From assembly GCA_017512425.1 (NCBI GenBank), contig JAFWGI010000015.1:62001-126000 (forward strand): a stretch of DNA of 64,000 bases. Reading direction: 5' to 3'. Shown here one piece after another: positions 1 to 10,208 of the stretch. The position numbers and the translations under genes were made by a program. Source of the DNA: Hyphomicrobium sp. (GTDB lineage: Bacteria > Pseudomonadota > Alphaproteobacteria > Rhizobiales > Hyphomicrobiaceae). The notes under the pieces are model-generated. The model saw nothing but the letters and a program-made list of their open reading frames with translations. It was not told the origin of the DNA and ran no database searches. Positions within the stretch are counted from its first letter, which is position 1. Each line of letters begins with the position of its first letter.

Positions 1-187
1 TGAATTCGGGATAGATCAGGAACGCGATCTGCTCCTTTCCGTACCAGGATGCCGGCATCTCATGCATACCGTCATGGGCGCTCGGCGCTGCCCTTGACGC
101 TTCCCCTGCACTGGCCTTGGAGGGGAGCACTGCTCCCCCCACGCTTCCAGCCAGAATTTTGAGAACGTCTCTTTTTGAGATTGTCAT
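1..187 (-). CDS. DJ-1/PfpI family protein, N-terminal part (runs off the window)
   Basis: Only the first 62 codons are inside the window. They begin MTISKRDVLK, with a hydrophobic stretch and an ASA-type cleavage site near residue 27, so the product is probably exported (a KR pair sits where a Tat motif would be). The end of the visible part, ASWYGKEQIAFLIYPEF, resembles the first beta strand of DJ-1/PfpI (class I glutamine amidotransferase-like) proteins. The catalytic Cys region lies outside the window. It starts 8 nt after the stop of the TonB receptor gene on the same strand, so the two are probably cotranscribed. The family call rests on a short segment. Confidence 0.6.
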   Translation of the reverse strand, partial: MTISKRDVLKILAGSVGGAVLPSKASAGEASRAAPSAHDGMHEMPASWYGKEQIAFLIYPEF

Positions 188-195
188 CGATGTCC

Positions 196-2628
196 TCAAT
201 ATTTGTAGACCAGCGTGCCGTAAAATTGCCGGTCGGCTCCTGGAGCCACCTGGCCTTCAAACCACGGATAAGGTTCGAAGTAGAATTCGTTCGTCAGATT
301 TTTGACGTTGAACGTCGCCGCGAACTGCTCGTTTTCGTAACCGATCTTCGCGTCGACGGTGAAGTAGGGGGCAGTTTTCCATATGTTGGCGCCGTCAACG
401 TATGCACCAGACGAGGCGTAGATGCCCGCCCCGATGCTCCATCCCCGCAGCATCGGATCGTCGAAGGCATAATCAACCCATAACCGTCCGGAATGCTCGG
501 GGACCGCAGCCAAACGGTTACCCGCCGGAATTGCGCCGAGGTCTGTGGCATAGGTGGCTTCGACGTAACCGTAGCTCGCGAGAACCTTTAAACTTTCTGT
601 CGGCTGCCACAGGATATCCGCCTCGACGCCGCGTGCCTGCTGACTGGCAAACACGGTGCTTGTTGGCGTGAAGGAAGCGGGCACATTGGCTTTATCAATG
701 TCAAAAATCGCTACCGTTCCACTGAAATTGCTCGCGAGATTGAATTTCAGGCCGACTTCTCTTTGCTCCGACTCCTCCGGCTCCAAGATGCCGCTCGGCG
801 GGGCGAGAAATCCTGCCCATCGCATGCCCTGGCTGTAACTCGCATACACCGACAAGCCATCCACGATATCAAAGACGGCGCCCACTCGCGGCAGAACCTT
901 CGTCTTGTCAGTCGTTGTCACTACGGCTGGACCGCCAACGAAGGTGGGCAGGAGATCGACGTAATCGACCTCTATGCTGGCAACGCGCAGGCCGGCCATC
1001 AGGTGCACCCGATCGTACAGCGAGGTCTGGATCTGGCCGTACGCGCCCTTGGTCACGTAAAGATTGTCGATGTCTCCGAAAGGCATAAAATTCGCGGTGG
1101 TCAACGGCGACGGATCAACATAGGGAAGCGGGAAGCTCGGATTGTTGCCGAGATCGACGACATAGCCGAATGGGCTGTAGAGGTCGCTGTAGTGATGACC
1201 GCTGTCCGTTACGCGGCTGTAGTCAGCGCCCAACAGCAAGATGTTGCGGGCCGGACCCGCACCGAAGCGGGCCTGCAGGTTTGGGTTAATCGAAAACTCT
1301 TCCTGATCTTGTTTGATCTCGCTGCCGATGATCATCCACTGGCTCGTCCCGGGTATATCTGGTGCCCCGGTGAAGCTTGACTGCGAATTCTGATCGAATG
1401 CAGTGCGGCTCCAACGTCCCTTAACATTGAAGGACCATACGGAATCGAACTTGTGGTCCGCAGTCACCGTGACGCTTTCGATCTCCGAATAGCTTTTAGG
1501 GATGTTTGCATTGCCGATGTAGAGATGGGGATCGATGCGAAAATCGCCCGTCACCGTGCCGACAGCCGGTAGGCCCTGATAGGCTTGTTGTTCGTATCGC
1601 GACTTACGGCCTTGGATGGTGACCGTCGTGTCGGTCTTGTTCGTGAACGTCAGAGTTGGATTGATCGAATACCGTTCCTGCTCCAATACGTCGATGAAAC
1701 TATCAGCCGCTGTATATTCGCCTGTCACGCGAAACAGCACCGTGCCGTCAGCCGCGATCGGCTGGTTGATGTCAAAATAAGGCTGCGCAAAGCTGTGGCT
1801 GCCAAATGTAAAGCCGATTTCCCCGAATTGTTGGTTGGTTGGAAGTTTAGAAATCACGTTTACCGCGCCGCCGACCGGAGCGCCTTGCCCGCCGCCGTAA
1901 AGAATCGCGCTCGGCCCTTTCAAAACCTCGATACGCTCGACGTTTGCGAATGCGTTCCTGTCGCCGGAGTTATAGGTGACGTTCAGTCCGTCGAGCCACT
2001 GCTCGGCAGGGAAGCCGCGCAGCTTGAGCTGCTGCAACTCCGTGTTGGCGATATTCAGGTCATTGCGGCCCTGCACGTTGCTCACATTACGCAGAGCTTC
2101 GGTCACCGAGCGGTTGGCCTGGTCCTCGATTACCATGCGCGGAATGACCTGGATTGATTGCGGGATCTGTTCGATCGGCGTCGCGGTCTTGGTCGACGAT
2201 GTGGCCGAAAGCGCTTGATAGCCGAACACGGGTCCGGCGGTTGTTAACGTGGTCCCCGGCGGCGTGTTGACGCCGTCCAGATCCAGCGCGGGATTGTACG
2301 TGCCGAGCGCATTTGCTGGATCGACGTCTGCCTGAGCTGCGTCTGCCTGAGCTGCTTCCGCCGGAGCCACGTCTGCCGGCGGTACGTAAGAAGGTGCCTC
2401 CGCGCCGCTAGACGTCTTAGTGGATTTAGCAAGCGTTGCCTTCTTCTGCAGTTTAGCCGACGTCGTGACCTCGACAGGCGGCAGTTCGGCTGGCTCTGCT
2501 TGCTGCTGAGCGTGCGCTTGGTTCGCTACAAGAGCGATTGCAGACACGGTTATGAGAGATGCAAAGAGAACAGAAACACGGTTTCTGGGCAGGCGGTCGG
2601 CGCGCGACACGCATTCTAGGGCTGTCAT
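196..2628 (-). CDS. TonB-dependent receptor (FhuA/siderophore type)
   Basis: This is an outer-membrane gated channel of about 810 residues, normal for siderophore-type TonB receptors. A signal peptide ends at AHA-Q, followed by a linker rich in Ala/Asp/Pro that contains an imperfect AQADAAQAD repeat. The plug domain shows the typical TPIEQIPQSIQVIPR and RIEVLKGPSAILYGGG motifs, and the protein ends in the aromatic strand GTLVYKY. A longer frame opens at a TTG at 2682, but the ATG at 2628 gives a normal signal peptide n-region and was chosen. The substrate cannot be read from sequence; the DUF2946 and copper neighbours suggest a metal chelate. It lies between the DUF2946 genes and a DJ-1-like gene on one strand. 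Confidence 0.9.
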   Translation of the reverse strand: MTALECVSRADRLPRNRVSVLFASLITVSAIALVANQAHAQQQAEPAELPPVEVTTSAKLQKKATLAKSTKTSSGAEAPSYVPPADVAPAEAAQADAAQADVDPANALGTYNPALDLDGVNTPPGTTLTTAGPVFGYQALSATSSTKTATPIEQIPQSIQVIPRMVIEDQANRSVTEALRNVSNVQGRNDLNIANTELQQLKLRGFPAEQWLDGLNVTYNSGDRNAFANVERIEVLKGPSAILYGGGQGAPVGGAVNVISKLPTNQQFGEIGFTFGSHSFAQPYFDINQPIAADGTVLFRVTGEYTAADSFIDVLEQERYSINPTLTFTNKTDTTVTIQGRKSRYEQQAYQGLPAVGTVTGDFRIDPHLYIGNANIPKSYSEIESVTVTADHKFDSVWSFNVKGRWSRTAFDQNSQSSFTGAPDIPGTSQWMIIGSEIKQDQEEFSINPNLQARFGAGPARNILLLGADYSRVTDSGHHYSDLYSPFGYVVDLGNNPSFPLPYVDPSPLTTANFMPFGDIDNLYVTKGAYGQIQTSLYDRVHLMAGLRVASIEVDYVDLLPTFVGGPAVVTTTDKTKVLPRVGAVFDIVDGLSVYASYSQGMRWAGFLAPPSGILEPEESEQREVGLKFNLASNFSGTVAIFDIDKANVPASFTPTSTVFASQQARGVEADILWQPTESLKVLASYGYVEATYATDLGAIPAGNRLAAVPEHSGRLWVDYAFDDPMLRGWSIGAGIYASSGAYVDGANIWKTAPYFTVDAKIGYENEQFAATFNVKNLTNEFYFEPYPWFEGQVAPGADRQFYGTLVYKY

Positions 2629-2707
2629 TGTCTGGCTTTCGGCTAATCTACTTTTGGAATGGATTGCGCGGTTGATCCGCAATCAAGCGCTATCCGGTTC
2701 GAAGTCG

Positions 2708-3079
2708 TCAGATCAGAACGATAGGAGGACCGCGCGCAGAGACAGCGCCTGGCTTTGGGGTTACGCGTGCGTCCTCTCGTGACACGCGATAGGCAACGGC
2801 AGCATACCGAACCTCCGCCGGCAGGCGGAAAGGAGGTTCGTCTGATAGAGGAATGGCCCCGGTATTCGCAAACGCGCAGCGCTCTGCGCCGTGTTGCTCG
2901 CTGGCGGGTGCCGGGTTGCCAGTCTCATCAAGAATTATTGTCTGCGGGCCGTAGCCGGTGCAAATGACAATAGCGACGTGCTCCGTTCCCGCCGCTCGCG
3001 CCAGCATGAACCCTGCGGGAAGCAAAGCTTTCAGCGCGAGCGCAGAAACGATCAGCGTGTGAAGCAGGAACTTCATCAT
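2708..3079 (-). CDS. DUF2946 family protein (copy 2)
   Basis: A 123-residue protein with an N-terminal hydrophobic segment (FLLHTLIVSALALKALLPAG) that is a signal or anchor. It has the DUF2946 pattern LLPAGFML, then VICTGYG, then a Cys near ERCAF. It is a clear paralogue of the protein at 3381-3764, with which it shares the C-terminal SARGPP motif. The family has no firm function and is often found beside TonB receptors and copper genes. The start overlaps the stop of the preceding reading frame as ATGA, which suggests translational coupling. It precedes the TonB receptor by about 80 nt. Confidence 0.8.
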   Translation of the reverse strand: MMKFLLHTLIVSALALKALLPAGFMLARAAGTEHVAIVICTGYGPQTIILDETGNPAPASEQHGAERCAFANTGAIPLSDEPPFRLPAEVRYAAVAYRVSREDARVTPKPGAVSARGPPIVLI

Positions 3080-3372
3080 CGACCGTGGTGTGCGTGACCG
3101 CTATCGGCGGGCATCACTCCTTCAAAGAGCGAGAACTTGGCGCGTCGCTCGATAGATACGTTTCCTCCAGCCGCCGCGAGCCCGGCCGGGGCCTGCCGAG
3201 CCAATGACGAACCGGAAATCGGCGTTGATGGAAGAGACAGTGCGGCGACGGAACAGGCGGACCGAAAAGCCGCCGGCGGCAGCGAAGATAGCATGATGCG
3301 AAACCGAATTGAGTCTGAAGGGAGCAACAGGCGCGCTTCCTGAAACGGAAGCGACGTACGGCCACTAAGCAC
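3076..3372 (-). CDS. Hypothetical small protein between two DUF2946 genes
   Basis: A 98-codon frame opening with GTG. It fills the space between the two DUF2946 genes and ends in an ATGA overlap with the downstream one. From the internal Met at residue 27 it looks signal-like (LPPAAFRSACSVAALSL) and it ends in a His-rich tail (GHAHHGR). No family was recognised and no good ribosome binding site was seen. Support is positional (gap filling and start/stop overlap) rather than from homology, so it may not be a real gene. Confidence 0.35.
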   Translation of the reverse strand: MLSGRTSLPFQEARLLLPSDSIRFRIMLSSLPPAAFRSACSVAALSLPSTPISGSSLARQAPAGLAAAGGNVSIERRAKFSLFEGVMPADSGHAHHGR

Positions 3373-3380
3373 GCGTTCGA

Positions 3381-3764
3381 TCAGATCAATTCAGGAGGTC
3401 CGCGAGCCGACGTTGCGCCAGGCTGTGGCGTTTCCGCAAACTGCGAAACCGCAAGCGTATAAGTTACCGCGGCATACTCAACGTGCCCTGCAACGCCAGT
3501 AAAGTCTGCCGAGGCTAGCGTCATCCCGCCTGCACCGGCATACGGGCAAAGGCCATGATCAAGATGTTGCGATCTAGGAGGGAGCTGCGAAGGCGCACCA
3601 TTCTCATCAACGGTCATCATCTTGATGCCGCTACCGGTGCAGATCACGACTTCCAATTTGCCAGAGGAATCAGCGGCTGCCTGCAACATGAATCCTGAAG
3701 GCAGCAAGCTGCGGACAGCGAGCACCACCAACAGGACGATATTTAAGGCAACGCGTTTCTGCAC
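3381..3764 (-). CDS. DUF2946 family protein (copy 1)
   Basis: A 127-residue protein opening with GTG. An N-terminal hydrophobic segment (VALNIVLLVVLAVRSLLPSG) is followed by the family motifs LLPSGFML, VVICTGSG and a Cys in GLCPYAGAG. The paralogue at 2708-3079 has the same layout, including the C-terminal SARGPP, which points to a local duplication. It is the first gene of the leftward group that ends in the TonB receptor and DJ-1 gene. The role is unknown; the conserved Cys residues and copper context are compatible with metal handling in the periplasm, which is inference. Confidence 0.8.
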   Translation of the reverse strand: MQKRVALNIVLLVVLAVRSLLPSGFMLQAAADSSGKLEVVICTGSGIKMMTVDENGAPSQLPPRSQHLDHGLCPYAGAGGMTLASADFTGVAGHVEYAAVTYTLAVSQFAETPQPGATSARGPPELI

Positions 3765-3942
3765 GACAGGCCCCTATCGCGCTCACGCTAAGGAGCATGA
3801 TGAGGCTTGGCAATACACGGGCTACGGCTTGTTGCCTCATGGCCACACGGATTCAGGAGATTGAAAGAGGCGCAGTTTTTGGGCTCTGAGCGGCTGCGCT
3901 GTGCTGCGCCTCAGACCGAGCGTGCAAGCCGTTCTTTCAAAA

Positions 3943-4053
3943 ATGGCGCGCCATTATGGAAATAGTTCGAACGAATTGCTTGAACTATTCGAGTCTCTGA
4001 AAGACGACTTAGCTGAGTGTTCTCAACTGTTTGAGCCTTATCCGGAGCCTTGA
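3943..4053 (+). CDS. Putative 36-residue acidic peptide (copy A)
   Basis: The frame starts with ATG and encodes an acidic, Leu-rich peptide with core ELLELFESLKDDLAE and tail FEPYPEP. Against copy B, the last 29 codons align without gaps. Third-position changes in Gly, Glu, Leu and Pro codons are silent, second codon positions are almost unchanged, and the stop is conserved. This favours a translated peptide. The flank also carries a conserved promoter on the other strand, so the alternative is that this is simply a conserved leader region. No Shine-Dalgarno sequence is obvious. Confidence 0.4.
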   Translation: MARHYGNSSNELLELFESLKDDLAECSQLFEPYPEP

Positions 4054-4155
4054 CGCACCGCGCGCCGGGAAAAAGAGCGGGAAGAAGATTCCCTCTCATC
4101 TTCGCGGCACGAGAGAAAAAGTATCAGATTAATTTGCATACTGTCAATTTCAGCT
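3943..4155 (+). repeat. Long repeat, copy A (36-codon ORF plus conserved flank)
   Basis: The segment matches 14266-14475 in the same orientation with many point differences. It opens with ATG GCG CGC and reads 36 codons (MARHYGNSSN...EPYPEP) to TGA at 4051-4053. Copy B has exactly the same length and the same stop. About 100 nt after the stop are also conserved. On the minus strand the flank holds TTGACA (4142-4147), a 16-nt spacer and GATACT (4120-4125), a promoter-like pair pointing at the DUF2946 gene. The two copies bracket copper island 1. Confidence 0.8.
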
Positions 4156-4267
4156 TTGCTCGCCTCATGATGTGTGTTGCCGGTCCATCAGCACGTGTTG
4201 CACAGACCGGCGGTAGCACTTAGTTCCGTATCTCCGGCAGCGGTTCAGGCCCGCATATGTGCCACTC

Positions 4268-4657
4268 TCACGGCACCACAAATCTTGCTTGCAGAGCATG
4301 CCCGTCGGCGAGAGTGCCCGATACGACCACTTTGGCGCCTGATGACGCAGATGCTTCAGCAGTCAGCTTGTTAGGCTCGCTTGGCGTCAAATCCACCTGT
4401 TGGGTTTTGCCGCCGTCTAGGATGATGGCTTTTAGCTTCGACCCTGCGGAGTCGATCGGAGCATCTTTCTCTCCAGTGAGATAAAATGTGAACTGCCCCT
4501 CGCCCGGAACAAACTCGATGTGATGCCCTTCGACATCGACGAGGGCACCCCCGTTTGGCCCTTTGGTCGCCTCGTGCGCCATAGCGTAGGGCGAAAGCGC
4601 AAGCATTAGCGCCGCCATCAAAGCTATCAGCGTGGATTTATGGAAGTCTTTGAACAT
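4268..4657 (-). CDS. Small periplasmic protein of the cus operon (copy 1)
   Basis: A 129-residue secreted protein whose signal peptide ends around AMA-HE. The mature part begins HEATKGPNGG and contains DVEGHHIEFVPGE and FYLTGEKDAPI, followed by a beta-rich domain. The ATG at 4657 was chosen because AGGAGA lies just upstream. The paralogue at 63060-63452 occupies the same position after cusA2 and shares most of its sequence. It is last in the leftward csoR-cusBA operon. It probably binds or senses metal in the periplasm; this is inference from position and the His residues. Confidence 0.8.
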   Translation of the reverse strand: MFKDFHKSTLIALMAALMLALSPYAMAHEATKGPNGGALVDVEGHHIEFVPGEGQFTFYLTGEKDAPIDSAGSKLKAIILDGGKTQQVDLTPSEPNKLTAEASASSGAKVVVSGTLADGHALQARFVVP

Positions 4658-4676
4658 AACTTTTCTCCTCTTGTCG

Positions 4677-7600
4677 TTAGTAGGCTTCAATCGTCTGGGT
4701 GTCCCCCGCCAGCGGACGGCTATCTCTGAGCCGCTGCAAAGGTCCCGCGCCGAATTTTCGGAACAGAATTGGTGTCAAAAGCGTGTCGAGCAGCGTCGCG
4801 CTGATAAGACCGCCGAAAATCGTCACCGCAACCGGATGCAGGATTTCCTTACCCGGCGCGTCAGCCCCGTAGAGCAGTGGGATCAGCGCCATTCCGGCCG
4901 AGAGTGCCGTCATGAGCACCGGGGTTAGGCGCTCCAGACTCCCGCGCACAATAAGCCGATCGCCGAAGCTCTCCCCTTCATAGAGAGCCAGATTGATATA
5001 GTGACTGATCTTCAAAATGCCGTTGCGCGCGCTGATCCCTGTCAAGGTGATAAAGCCGATCATCGAGGCGACGGAGAGCGGTTGATCAGCGATCCAAAGC
5101 GCGATCACGCTACCGATAAAGGCAAGCGGGATATTGCCCATGATGATCAGCGCGAGAGCCGCGGAGCGGTAACGGCTGTATAGAACAACGAAGATCGATG
5201 CGAGCGAGATCAGCGAAAGGCCGAGGATGAGCCGTGAGGCCTCCTCCTGCGCCAAGAAAGTTCCCTCCAAGCTCGTCGAATAGCCGCTGGGGAGCGGTGT
5301 CTGAGATACGACTTCGCGGATGCGGTTGATGATCTCCGCCATATCGGAGCCGTCCGTGTTGGCGAGCACGACTATTCGGCGGCGGCCGTTCTCTCTTGCG
5401 ATCTGATTGGGACCTTCCGTCTCTTCAACGCTTGCAATGCGGTTGAGCGGAACGCGGCCTTTCGGCGTTTCGATCAGAAGCTCGCTCAGGCCCGTCGTGG
5501 TCCGGTCAGCCTCGGATAGGCGCATGACGACATCGAAACGCTTCGCGCCGTCGATGACAGTTGACACGGTCCGGCCGTTGGACAGGCTTTCCAGTGCCTC
5601 CGTGACGGAGGCCGGTGTCACACCAAACAACGCGGCCCGGTCGGGGTCGACGCGAATCTCAAGCTGCGGGATCAGCACCTGCTTTTCGGTTTGCAGATCG
5701 ACCAAGCCGTCAATGCCGGAGAGCTTCGCGCGCAGCGTTTCGGCGAGGCTTCGCAGGGTGTCGAGATCGTCCCCGTAGATTTTGAGAGCGATCTCCGCTC
5801 GCACCCCGGAGAGCAAATGGTCCAGACGGTGCGAAATCGGCTGACCGACATTGATCGTCGCGGGAAGCACGGCGAGCTTGGCGCGGACATCGGCAAGGAT
5901 GTTCTCACGCGTGCGATCAGACTTCTCCAGATCCACATCAATTTCGCTCGAATGTACCCCTTCCGCATGCTCATCAAGCTCGGCGCGCCCGGTCCGCCGT
6001 CCGGCGGTTTTGACTTCCGGCACCTCGGTCAAGAGTTTCTCGGCAATCAGGCCGATGCGGTGGCTCTCTTCGAGCGAGATGCCGGGATTGAAGGTCATGC
6101 TGATGGTGAGCGTGCCTTCGTTGAACGAGGGCAGAAACGCGCGGGGCAAAGCCGCCGCCATAACGCCGGCAACAAGCACGGCTGCGAGTGTTAGTGCGAT
6201 GATGGCATTCGAACGCCGGAAGGCCCAATCGAGCAAGCGTTCATTGCCGCGCTTGAGCACCCGCACGAAGGCACCATCGTGATGATCGAGCTGCTTGGCG
6301 CGGCCCAGTAAATACGAGGCTAATACCGGCGTCACTGTTATCGAGACGAGAAGACTTGCGAGGATGGAAACGATGTAGGCGATGCCGAGCGGAGCAAAGA
6401 GGCGACCTTCTATGCCTGAGAGGGCAAAGAGCGGAATAAAGACAAGCACGATGATGAAGGTCGCGTAGACGATCCCGGATCGCACCTCGATGCTGGCATC
6501 CGCGACCACTTGAAGAAGCGGTCTAGGGTTTGCCTTTGCCCGGTTTTCTCTGAGCCGCCGAAAGATGTTCTCGACATCGACCACGGCGTCATCGACCAAT
6601 TCACCGATGGCAATGGCCAAGCCGCCAAGCGTCATCGTGTTGATCGAAAGGCCGAAGGCCTTGAACACCAGAACCGTCACGAACAACGAGAGCGGGATCG
6701 CCGTCAAGGATATGAGCGTCGTCCGTACATTCAACAGAAACAGGAACAGAATGACCGCGACGACGATCGCTGCTTCGAAGAGCACGGTCTTGACGTTGGC
6801 GATCGAGGTCGAAATGAAATCCGCCTGCCGGAACAGAATTTGTTCAGCTTTGACACCATTGGTGAGGTTTCTACTAAGCTCGGCCAGAGCCTTTTCCACC
6901 TCGTTCGTCACCGTGATCGTGTCGGAGCCCGGCTGCTTCTGGATCGATATGATGACGGCCGGCGCGCCGTTGAATCCGGCATCGCCGCGCTTGACCTGTG
7001 CCGCATAGCCGACATCAGCCACCTGATGCAGAAAGACAGGCTGATCCTCTCGTGTCGTGATTACGACACTGCGTAGATCTTCGAGGTCTGTCGTACGACC
7101 TATGTTGCGGATCAGATATTCGCGTTCATGTTGATCGACGAACCCGCCGCCGGTATTGCCGCCAAAGGCGCGGATAGCGCGCTCGATGTCCTCTACACCA
7201 ATGTTGAGCGATGCCAGCGCCGCAATGTTCGGCGTGACCCGGAATTGCCGGACCTCTCCCCCGATGGGAATCACTTGGCTGATCCCTGCAATCGAGAGCA
7301 GGCGCGGCCGGATGATGAAGTCTGCTGTTTCGCGTACGGTCATGGCATCGGCCTTGCCGTCACCCGTGACGGCGATCAGCATGATTTCGCCCATGATCGA
7401 CGACACAGGTCCCATTTGCGGCGTAATGCCGGGCGGCAGCTGGGCGGCGATGCTTGCCAGTCTTTCCGCAACCTGCTGACGGTTGCGATAGATATCCGTG
7501 CCCCAGTCAAACTCAGCGTAGACGATCGACAGGCCGATGCCAGCCACGGAGCGGACGCGCGTCACGCCAGCAATTCCGTTGAGCGCCGTCTCGATAGGGT

Positions 7601-7799
7601 AACCGACGAGTTGCTCGACCTCGGGCGGAGCCAAGCCCTCCGCTTCCGTCATGATGGTCACAGTCGGTTTGTTGAGGTCGGGAAAAACATCGACCGGAAG
7701 CGTCCGAAGCGCGAAGCTGCCCCACACCACAAGCAATGCCCCTGCGGCCAGAACAATCAAACGGTTGTTTAGACTGGTCTTGATGAGGAAATTGAACAT
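4677..7799 (-). CDS. cusA: CusA/CzcA-type heavy-metal RND efflux permease (copy 1)
   Basis: The inner-membrane proton-driven pump of a tripartite metal efflux system, 1040 residues, full length for HME-RND proteins. The first membrane helix follows [13 protein letters not shown]. The transmembrane-4 motif [15 protein letters not shown] near residue 400 carries the Asp residues of the proton relay and is diagnostic of the HME class. [18 protein letters not shown] segment lies in the large periplasmic loop. The start at 7799 has GAGGAGG upstream and gives the same length as copy 2 at 59918. It follows cusB by 10 nt. Cu(I)/Ag(I) is the likely substrate from the csoR/copA context; Co/Zn/Cd cannot be excluded. 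Confidence 0.93.
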   Translation of the reverse strand: MFNFLIKTSLNNRLIVLAAGALLVVWGSFALRTLPVDVFPDLNKPTVTIMTEAEGLAPPEVEQLVGYPIETALNGIAGVTRVRSVAGIGLSIVYAEFDWGTDIYRNRQQVAERLASIAAQLPPGITPQMGPVSSIMGEIMLIAVTGDGKADAMTVRETADFIIRPRLLSIAGISQVIPIGGEVRQFRVTPNIAALASLNIGVEDIERAIRAFGGNTGGGFVDQHEREYLIRNIGRTTDLEDLRSVVITTREDQPVFLHQVADVGYAAQVKRGDAGFNGAPAVIISIQKQPGSDTITVTNEVEKALAELSRNLTNGVKAEQILFRQADFISTSIANVKTVLFEAAIVVAVILFLFLLNVRTTLISLTAIPLSLFVTVLVFKAFGLSINTMTLGGLAIAIGELVDDAVVDVENIFRRLRENRAKANPRPLLQVVADASIEVRSGIVYATFIIVLVFIPLFALSGIEGRLFAPLGIAYIVSILASLLVSITVTPVLASYLLGRAKQLDHHDGAFVRVLKRGNERLLDWAFRRSNAIIALTLAAVLVAGVMAAALPRAFLPSFNEGTLTISMTFNPGISLEESHRIGLIAEKLLTEVPEVKTAGRRTGRAELDEHAEGVHSSEIDVDLEKSDRTRENILADVRAKLAVLPATINVGQPISHRLDHLLSGVRAEIALKIYGDDLDTLRSLAETLRAKLSGIDGLVDLQTEKQVLIPQLEIRVDPDRAALFGVTPASVTEALESLSNGRTVSTVIDGAKRFDVVMRLSEADRTTTGLSELLIETPKGRVPLNRIASVEETEGPNQIARENGRRRIVVLANTDGSDMAEIINRIREVVSQTPLPSGYSTSLEGTFLAQEEASRLILGLSLISLASIFVVLYSRYRSAALALIIMGNIPLAFIGSVIALWIADQPLSVASMIGFITLTGISARNGILKISHYINLALYEGESFGDRLIVRGSLERLTPVLMTALSAGMALIPLLYGADAPGKEILHPVAVTIFGGLISATLLDTLLTPILFRKFGAGPLQRLRDSRPLAGDTQTIEAY

Positions 7800-7809
7800 G
7801 GATGCCTCC

Positions 7810-9555
7810 TCACCGTACCTGATTGATGAGTTCGGCACCGCGAGTCACCACCCGCGTTCCAGCTTCGAGACCGCCCGTCACGCCAAGCCGCTCGGCATCG
7901 ACCGGCGCGGTTTTAATCACGCGCTGCTCGAACCTCTCGGCTTCAACATGCGCCCACACAACCGACTGGCCATTGCCTGATCGCACCACGCTTGCACGCG
8001 GAAGCGTGATCGCTGAAACCGACTCGTTGATTGGCGCATGAACTGTGACCGGCTCCCCGACATTCAGCGCAGGGCCCTCTCCTTCAATCCGGAATCGCAG
8101 CGGAACCGCCTGCTGACGAAGCGCCGGCGAACGCCCGGCGAAACTCACGGCAACCTTTCGTCCATCGGCTGTCTGTGCGAGCGCCTGCGCACCGGATTGC
8201 TCAATACCTGCCGCCGTCGCAGCATCGAAGGCGAGGGCTTCGACCCACAGATTTTTCGGATCGACGATCTGGAACAGCAGTGTCTGCGCTTCGACCACTT
8301 GGCCTGCTGCCACGTTCGATTGCGCTAGAATGCCGTCAGCAGGCGAGCGCAGTTCCTCGCGCTCTTTCAGAACGGGTTTGATCGCCGCGCGCCGCTTGAG
8401 AAGAATATCGAGTTCGATCTTCGTATCGGCGATTTGGCTGGCGGGTACGGCCGCACCACTCAAGGGTTCAATACGTTTGAGCTTGGCTTCGAGAAGGGCG
8501 ATTTGCTTATCGAGATCGCCTTGCGTCTGCGTGATGTCGCTCTGGTCAACGAGTTCGACACGCGGCACCAGATAACCGAGCAGATCGCCTTTCTTGATCG
8601 TGCTGCCGATTAGCGGAAACCCGTTCTCGGGCGGCTCGATGCGTCCAGCCAGCAAAGATTGAACAACACCGCTGCGGTTGGGATCGGGTATCACCTGACC
8701 GATGAGCCGCACCGTCTTCTGCACAGTTTCTGCCTTTGCGGCTTTCACTGTGGCAACACCAAGCAGCCGCTGCGTCGGCTTGGGCACGAACACCGCCCCA
8801 TCTTCAAGCCGTCGCGATGTATCGGGCAAATCCAGCAACGCGACCGACGATTCTGGAAAGACGCGTGCACCGTTGGCCAGCACAACCGCCGCAAGCGCCA
8901 CACTGCTAATTCCGCTCATGAAAGCTGCCGTCAGGAAGACGGCACGAAACGCAGACGGCCCTTTAAGGGCTAGCGACGCAAGCAGCAAAGCAAGTGCGAC
9001 TGTTACCGCTGGTACCCAGATGGGGAGGTTCGCGAGCCCGGAATCGTGCGGCACGATATGATCCCAGATGGACTCGTGAGCTGCCGCCGCCGGAGGCGCG
9101 GCAGGAATATCGAGGCGACCGATCAGCAGGTCAGCCTTCTCACCAGCCGCAATCGAAAAAGTCAGATCATAGTGGCCCGGCGTTGTGACCCACGGGGCCT
9201 TGAACCGATAAATGCCGTTGGCTTCTACGGCGGAGATCGTCTCCCCGCCGCGAATCAACTCGATGGTCGCGCCTGCGATACTCTTGTTGGTCGCGTAGTC
9301 GTTGAGATAGACGTTGAGCACACCGCCGTCGCGACCGCTCGGGATGCCGACCAGCTCAAAATCCGTCGAGTGTGCATCGACACGCGGCCCGGAGGCCGAA
9401 GTCACGGCGGCTTCCTCGCCGCCGTGATCTTCACCGCCGTGGGCATATGCGCCTGAGGCAGAAAAGGCTATGACCGCAACGAACAGCACAGCCGCCAACG
9501 CCGTGATGGCACGCAGCCGGTGTTTAAGTAAGTCAATGCGCTTCATCATGGCCAT
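7810..9555 (-). CDS. cusB: CusB-type periplasmic adaptor of metal RND efflux (copy 1)
   Basis: A 581-residue membrane-fusion protein linking the RND pump to an outer-membrane channel. After a signal/anchor segment it has a His-rich start ([10 protein letters not shown]), a beta-sandwich region, a second hydrophobic stretch near residues 165-235, and the lipoyl/barrel-sandwich part ([19 protein letters not shown]) around a coiled coil. It is longer than E. coli CusB because of the N-terminal extension; copy 2 at 58159 is built the same way. The start has GCGAGG upstream. No outer-membrane channel gene is present in either island, so the partner must be elsewhere. Confidence 0.88.
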   Translation of the reverse strand: MAMMKRIDLLKHRLRAITALAAVLFVAVIAFSASGAYAHGGEDHGGEEAAVTSASGPRVDAHSTDFELVGIPSGRDGGVLNVYLNDYATNKSIAGATIELIRGGETISAVEANGIYRFKAPWVTTPGHYDLTFSIAAGEKADLLIGRLDIPAAPPAAAAHESIWDHIVPHDSGLANLPIWVPAVTVALALLLASLALKGPSAFRAVFLTAAFMSGISSVALAAVVLANGARVFPESSVALLDLPDTSRRLEDGAVFVPKPTQRLLGVATVKAAKAETVQKTVRLIGQVIPDPNRSGVVQSLLAGRIEPPENGFPLIGSTIKKGDLLGYLVPRVELVDQSDITQTQGDLDKQIALLEAKLKRIEPLSGAAVPASQIADTKIELDILLKRRAAIKPVLKEREELRSPADGILAQSNVAAGQVVEAQTLLFQIVDPKNLWVEALAFDAATAAGIEQSGAQALAQTADGRKVAVSFAGRSPALRQQAVPLRFRIEGEGPALNVGEPVTVHAPINESVSAITLPRASVVRSGNGQSVVWAHVEAERFEQRVIKTAPVDAERLGVTGGLEAGTRVVTRGAELINQVR

Positions 9556-9577
9556 AGCCTCGCTTTCGTCGTGACAG

Positions 9578-10009
9578 TTATTTCTGACGCTTGGCGAGCC
9601 AAGCCTTCATCATGGCAATCTCGCTTTCCTGCGCCTTTATGATTTCTTCGGCGAGCTTGCGGGTCTCTGCGTCCTTGCCGTACTTCAGAAGCACGTTTGC
9701 CATATCGATCGCGCCCTGATGGTGCGGGATCATGCCTGTCATGAAGTCGACATCGGCATCGCCCGAGAACTCGATGGCCATGGCCTTGTGCATTTTGGCG
9801 TTGATCGCCGCGAAGGCTGCCGCAGCCTCGCCTTTCGTGAGATCAGGCCCTTTCATGTCGTGCATGTCATGACCGGCGCCGGATTCTGCCATTTTCATGC
9901 AGCCCATACCGCCGGATTGCTCCATCCCCTTGCAGCAGCCGCCTTCGGCATTGGCGATGGTGGGCGCAAAGAGCAACGCAGCAGCGAGAAGAAAAATAGT
10001 CGGTTTCAT
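9578..10009 (-). CDS. DUF305 family periplasmic copper-associated protein
   Basis: A 143-residue secreted protein. The signal peptide ends at ANA-EGG. A Cys/Met/His-rich stretch follows ([27 protein letters not shown]), then the DUF305 domain with its hallmark [16 protein letters not shown] and a helical tail. DUF305 is a ferritin-like helical fold seen widely in copper islands. The Met/His motifs suggest metal buffering in the periplasm, which is inference. The ATG at 10009 has AAGGAC upstream. It sits 22 nt before cusB on the same strand and is likely part of that operon. Confidence 0.85.
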   Translation of the reverse strand: MKPTIFLLAAALLFAPTIANAEGGCCKGMEQSGGMGCMKMAESGAGHDMHDMKGPDLTKGEAAAAFAAINAKMHKAMAIEFSGDADVDFMTGMIPHHQGAIDMANVLLKYGKDAETRKLAEEIIKAQESEIAMMKAWLAKRQK

Positions 10010-10208
10010 CGTAAGTCCTTTCGTTAATAGGTGTTCATATCGAGAGTGCCGCATCCACGACGCTCCGCAGTTTTGCCTTGCGGGAGCGTGGTCGAACGAC
10101 TGTTCTCAGCGACGGAGGTCGCCAAGCGTTCTCAAATGTGAGGGAGAGACCACGCGGGAACCGCTGAGTGCGGCCAGCGCGTCACCAAGGCTCTGTCGAG
10201 AGCGGTTA

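Larger units (their letters stand above)
3765..4267. other. Gene-poor gap holding repeat copy A
   Basis: About 500 bases between the DUF2946 gene and the leftward cus genes. It holds the repeat with the 36-codon frame described separately. The rest (3765-3942 and 4156-4267) shows no convincing reading frame, hairpin terminator or other signal. Confidence 0.6.

Noticed and set aside
5407..7772. Long plus-strand frames opposite cusA1 (and equivalents opposite cusA2, cusB and copA)
   Set aside because: They are shadows of conserved GC-rich genes; Arg/Ser-rich composition, no ribosome sites, no family motifs.
10055..10208. Possible small gene between the DUF305 gene and the Cys-rich gene
   Set aside because: No frame with a start and ribosome site was found; only ordinary spacer sequence.
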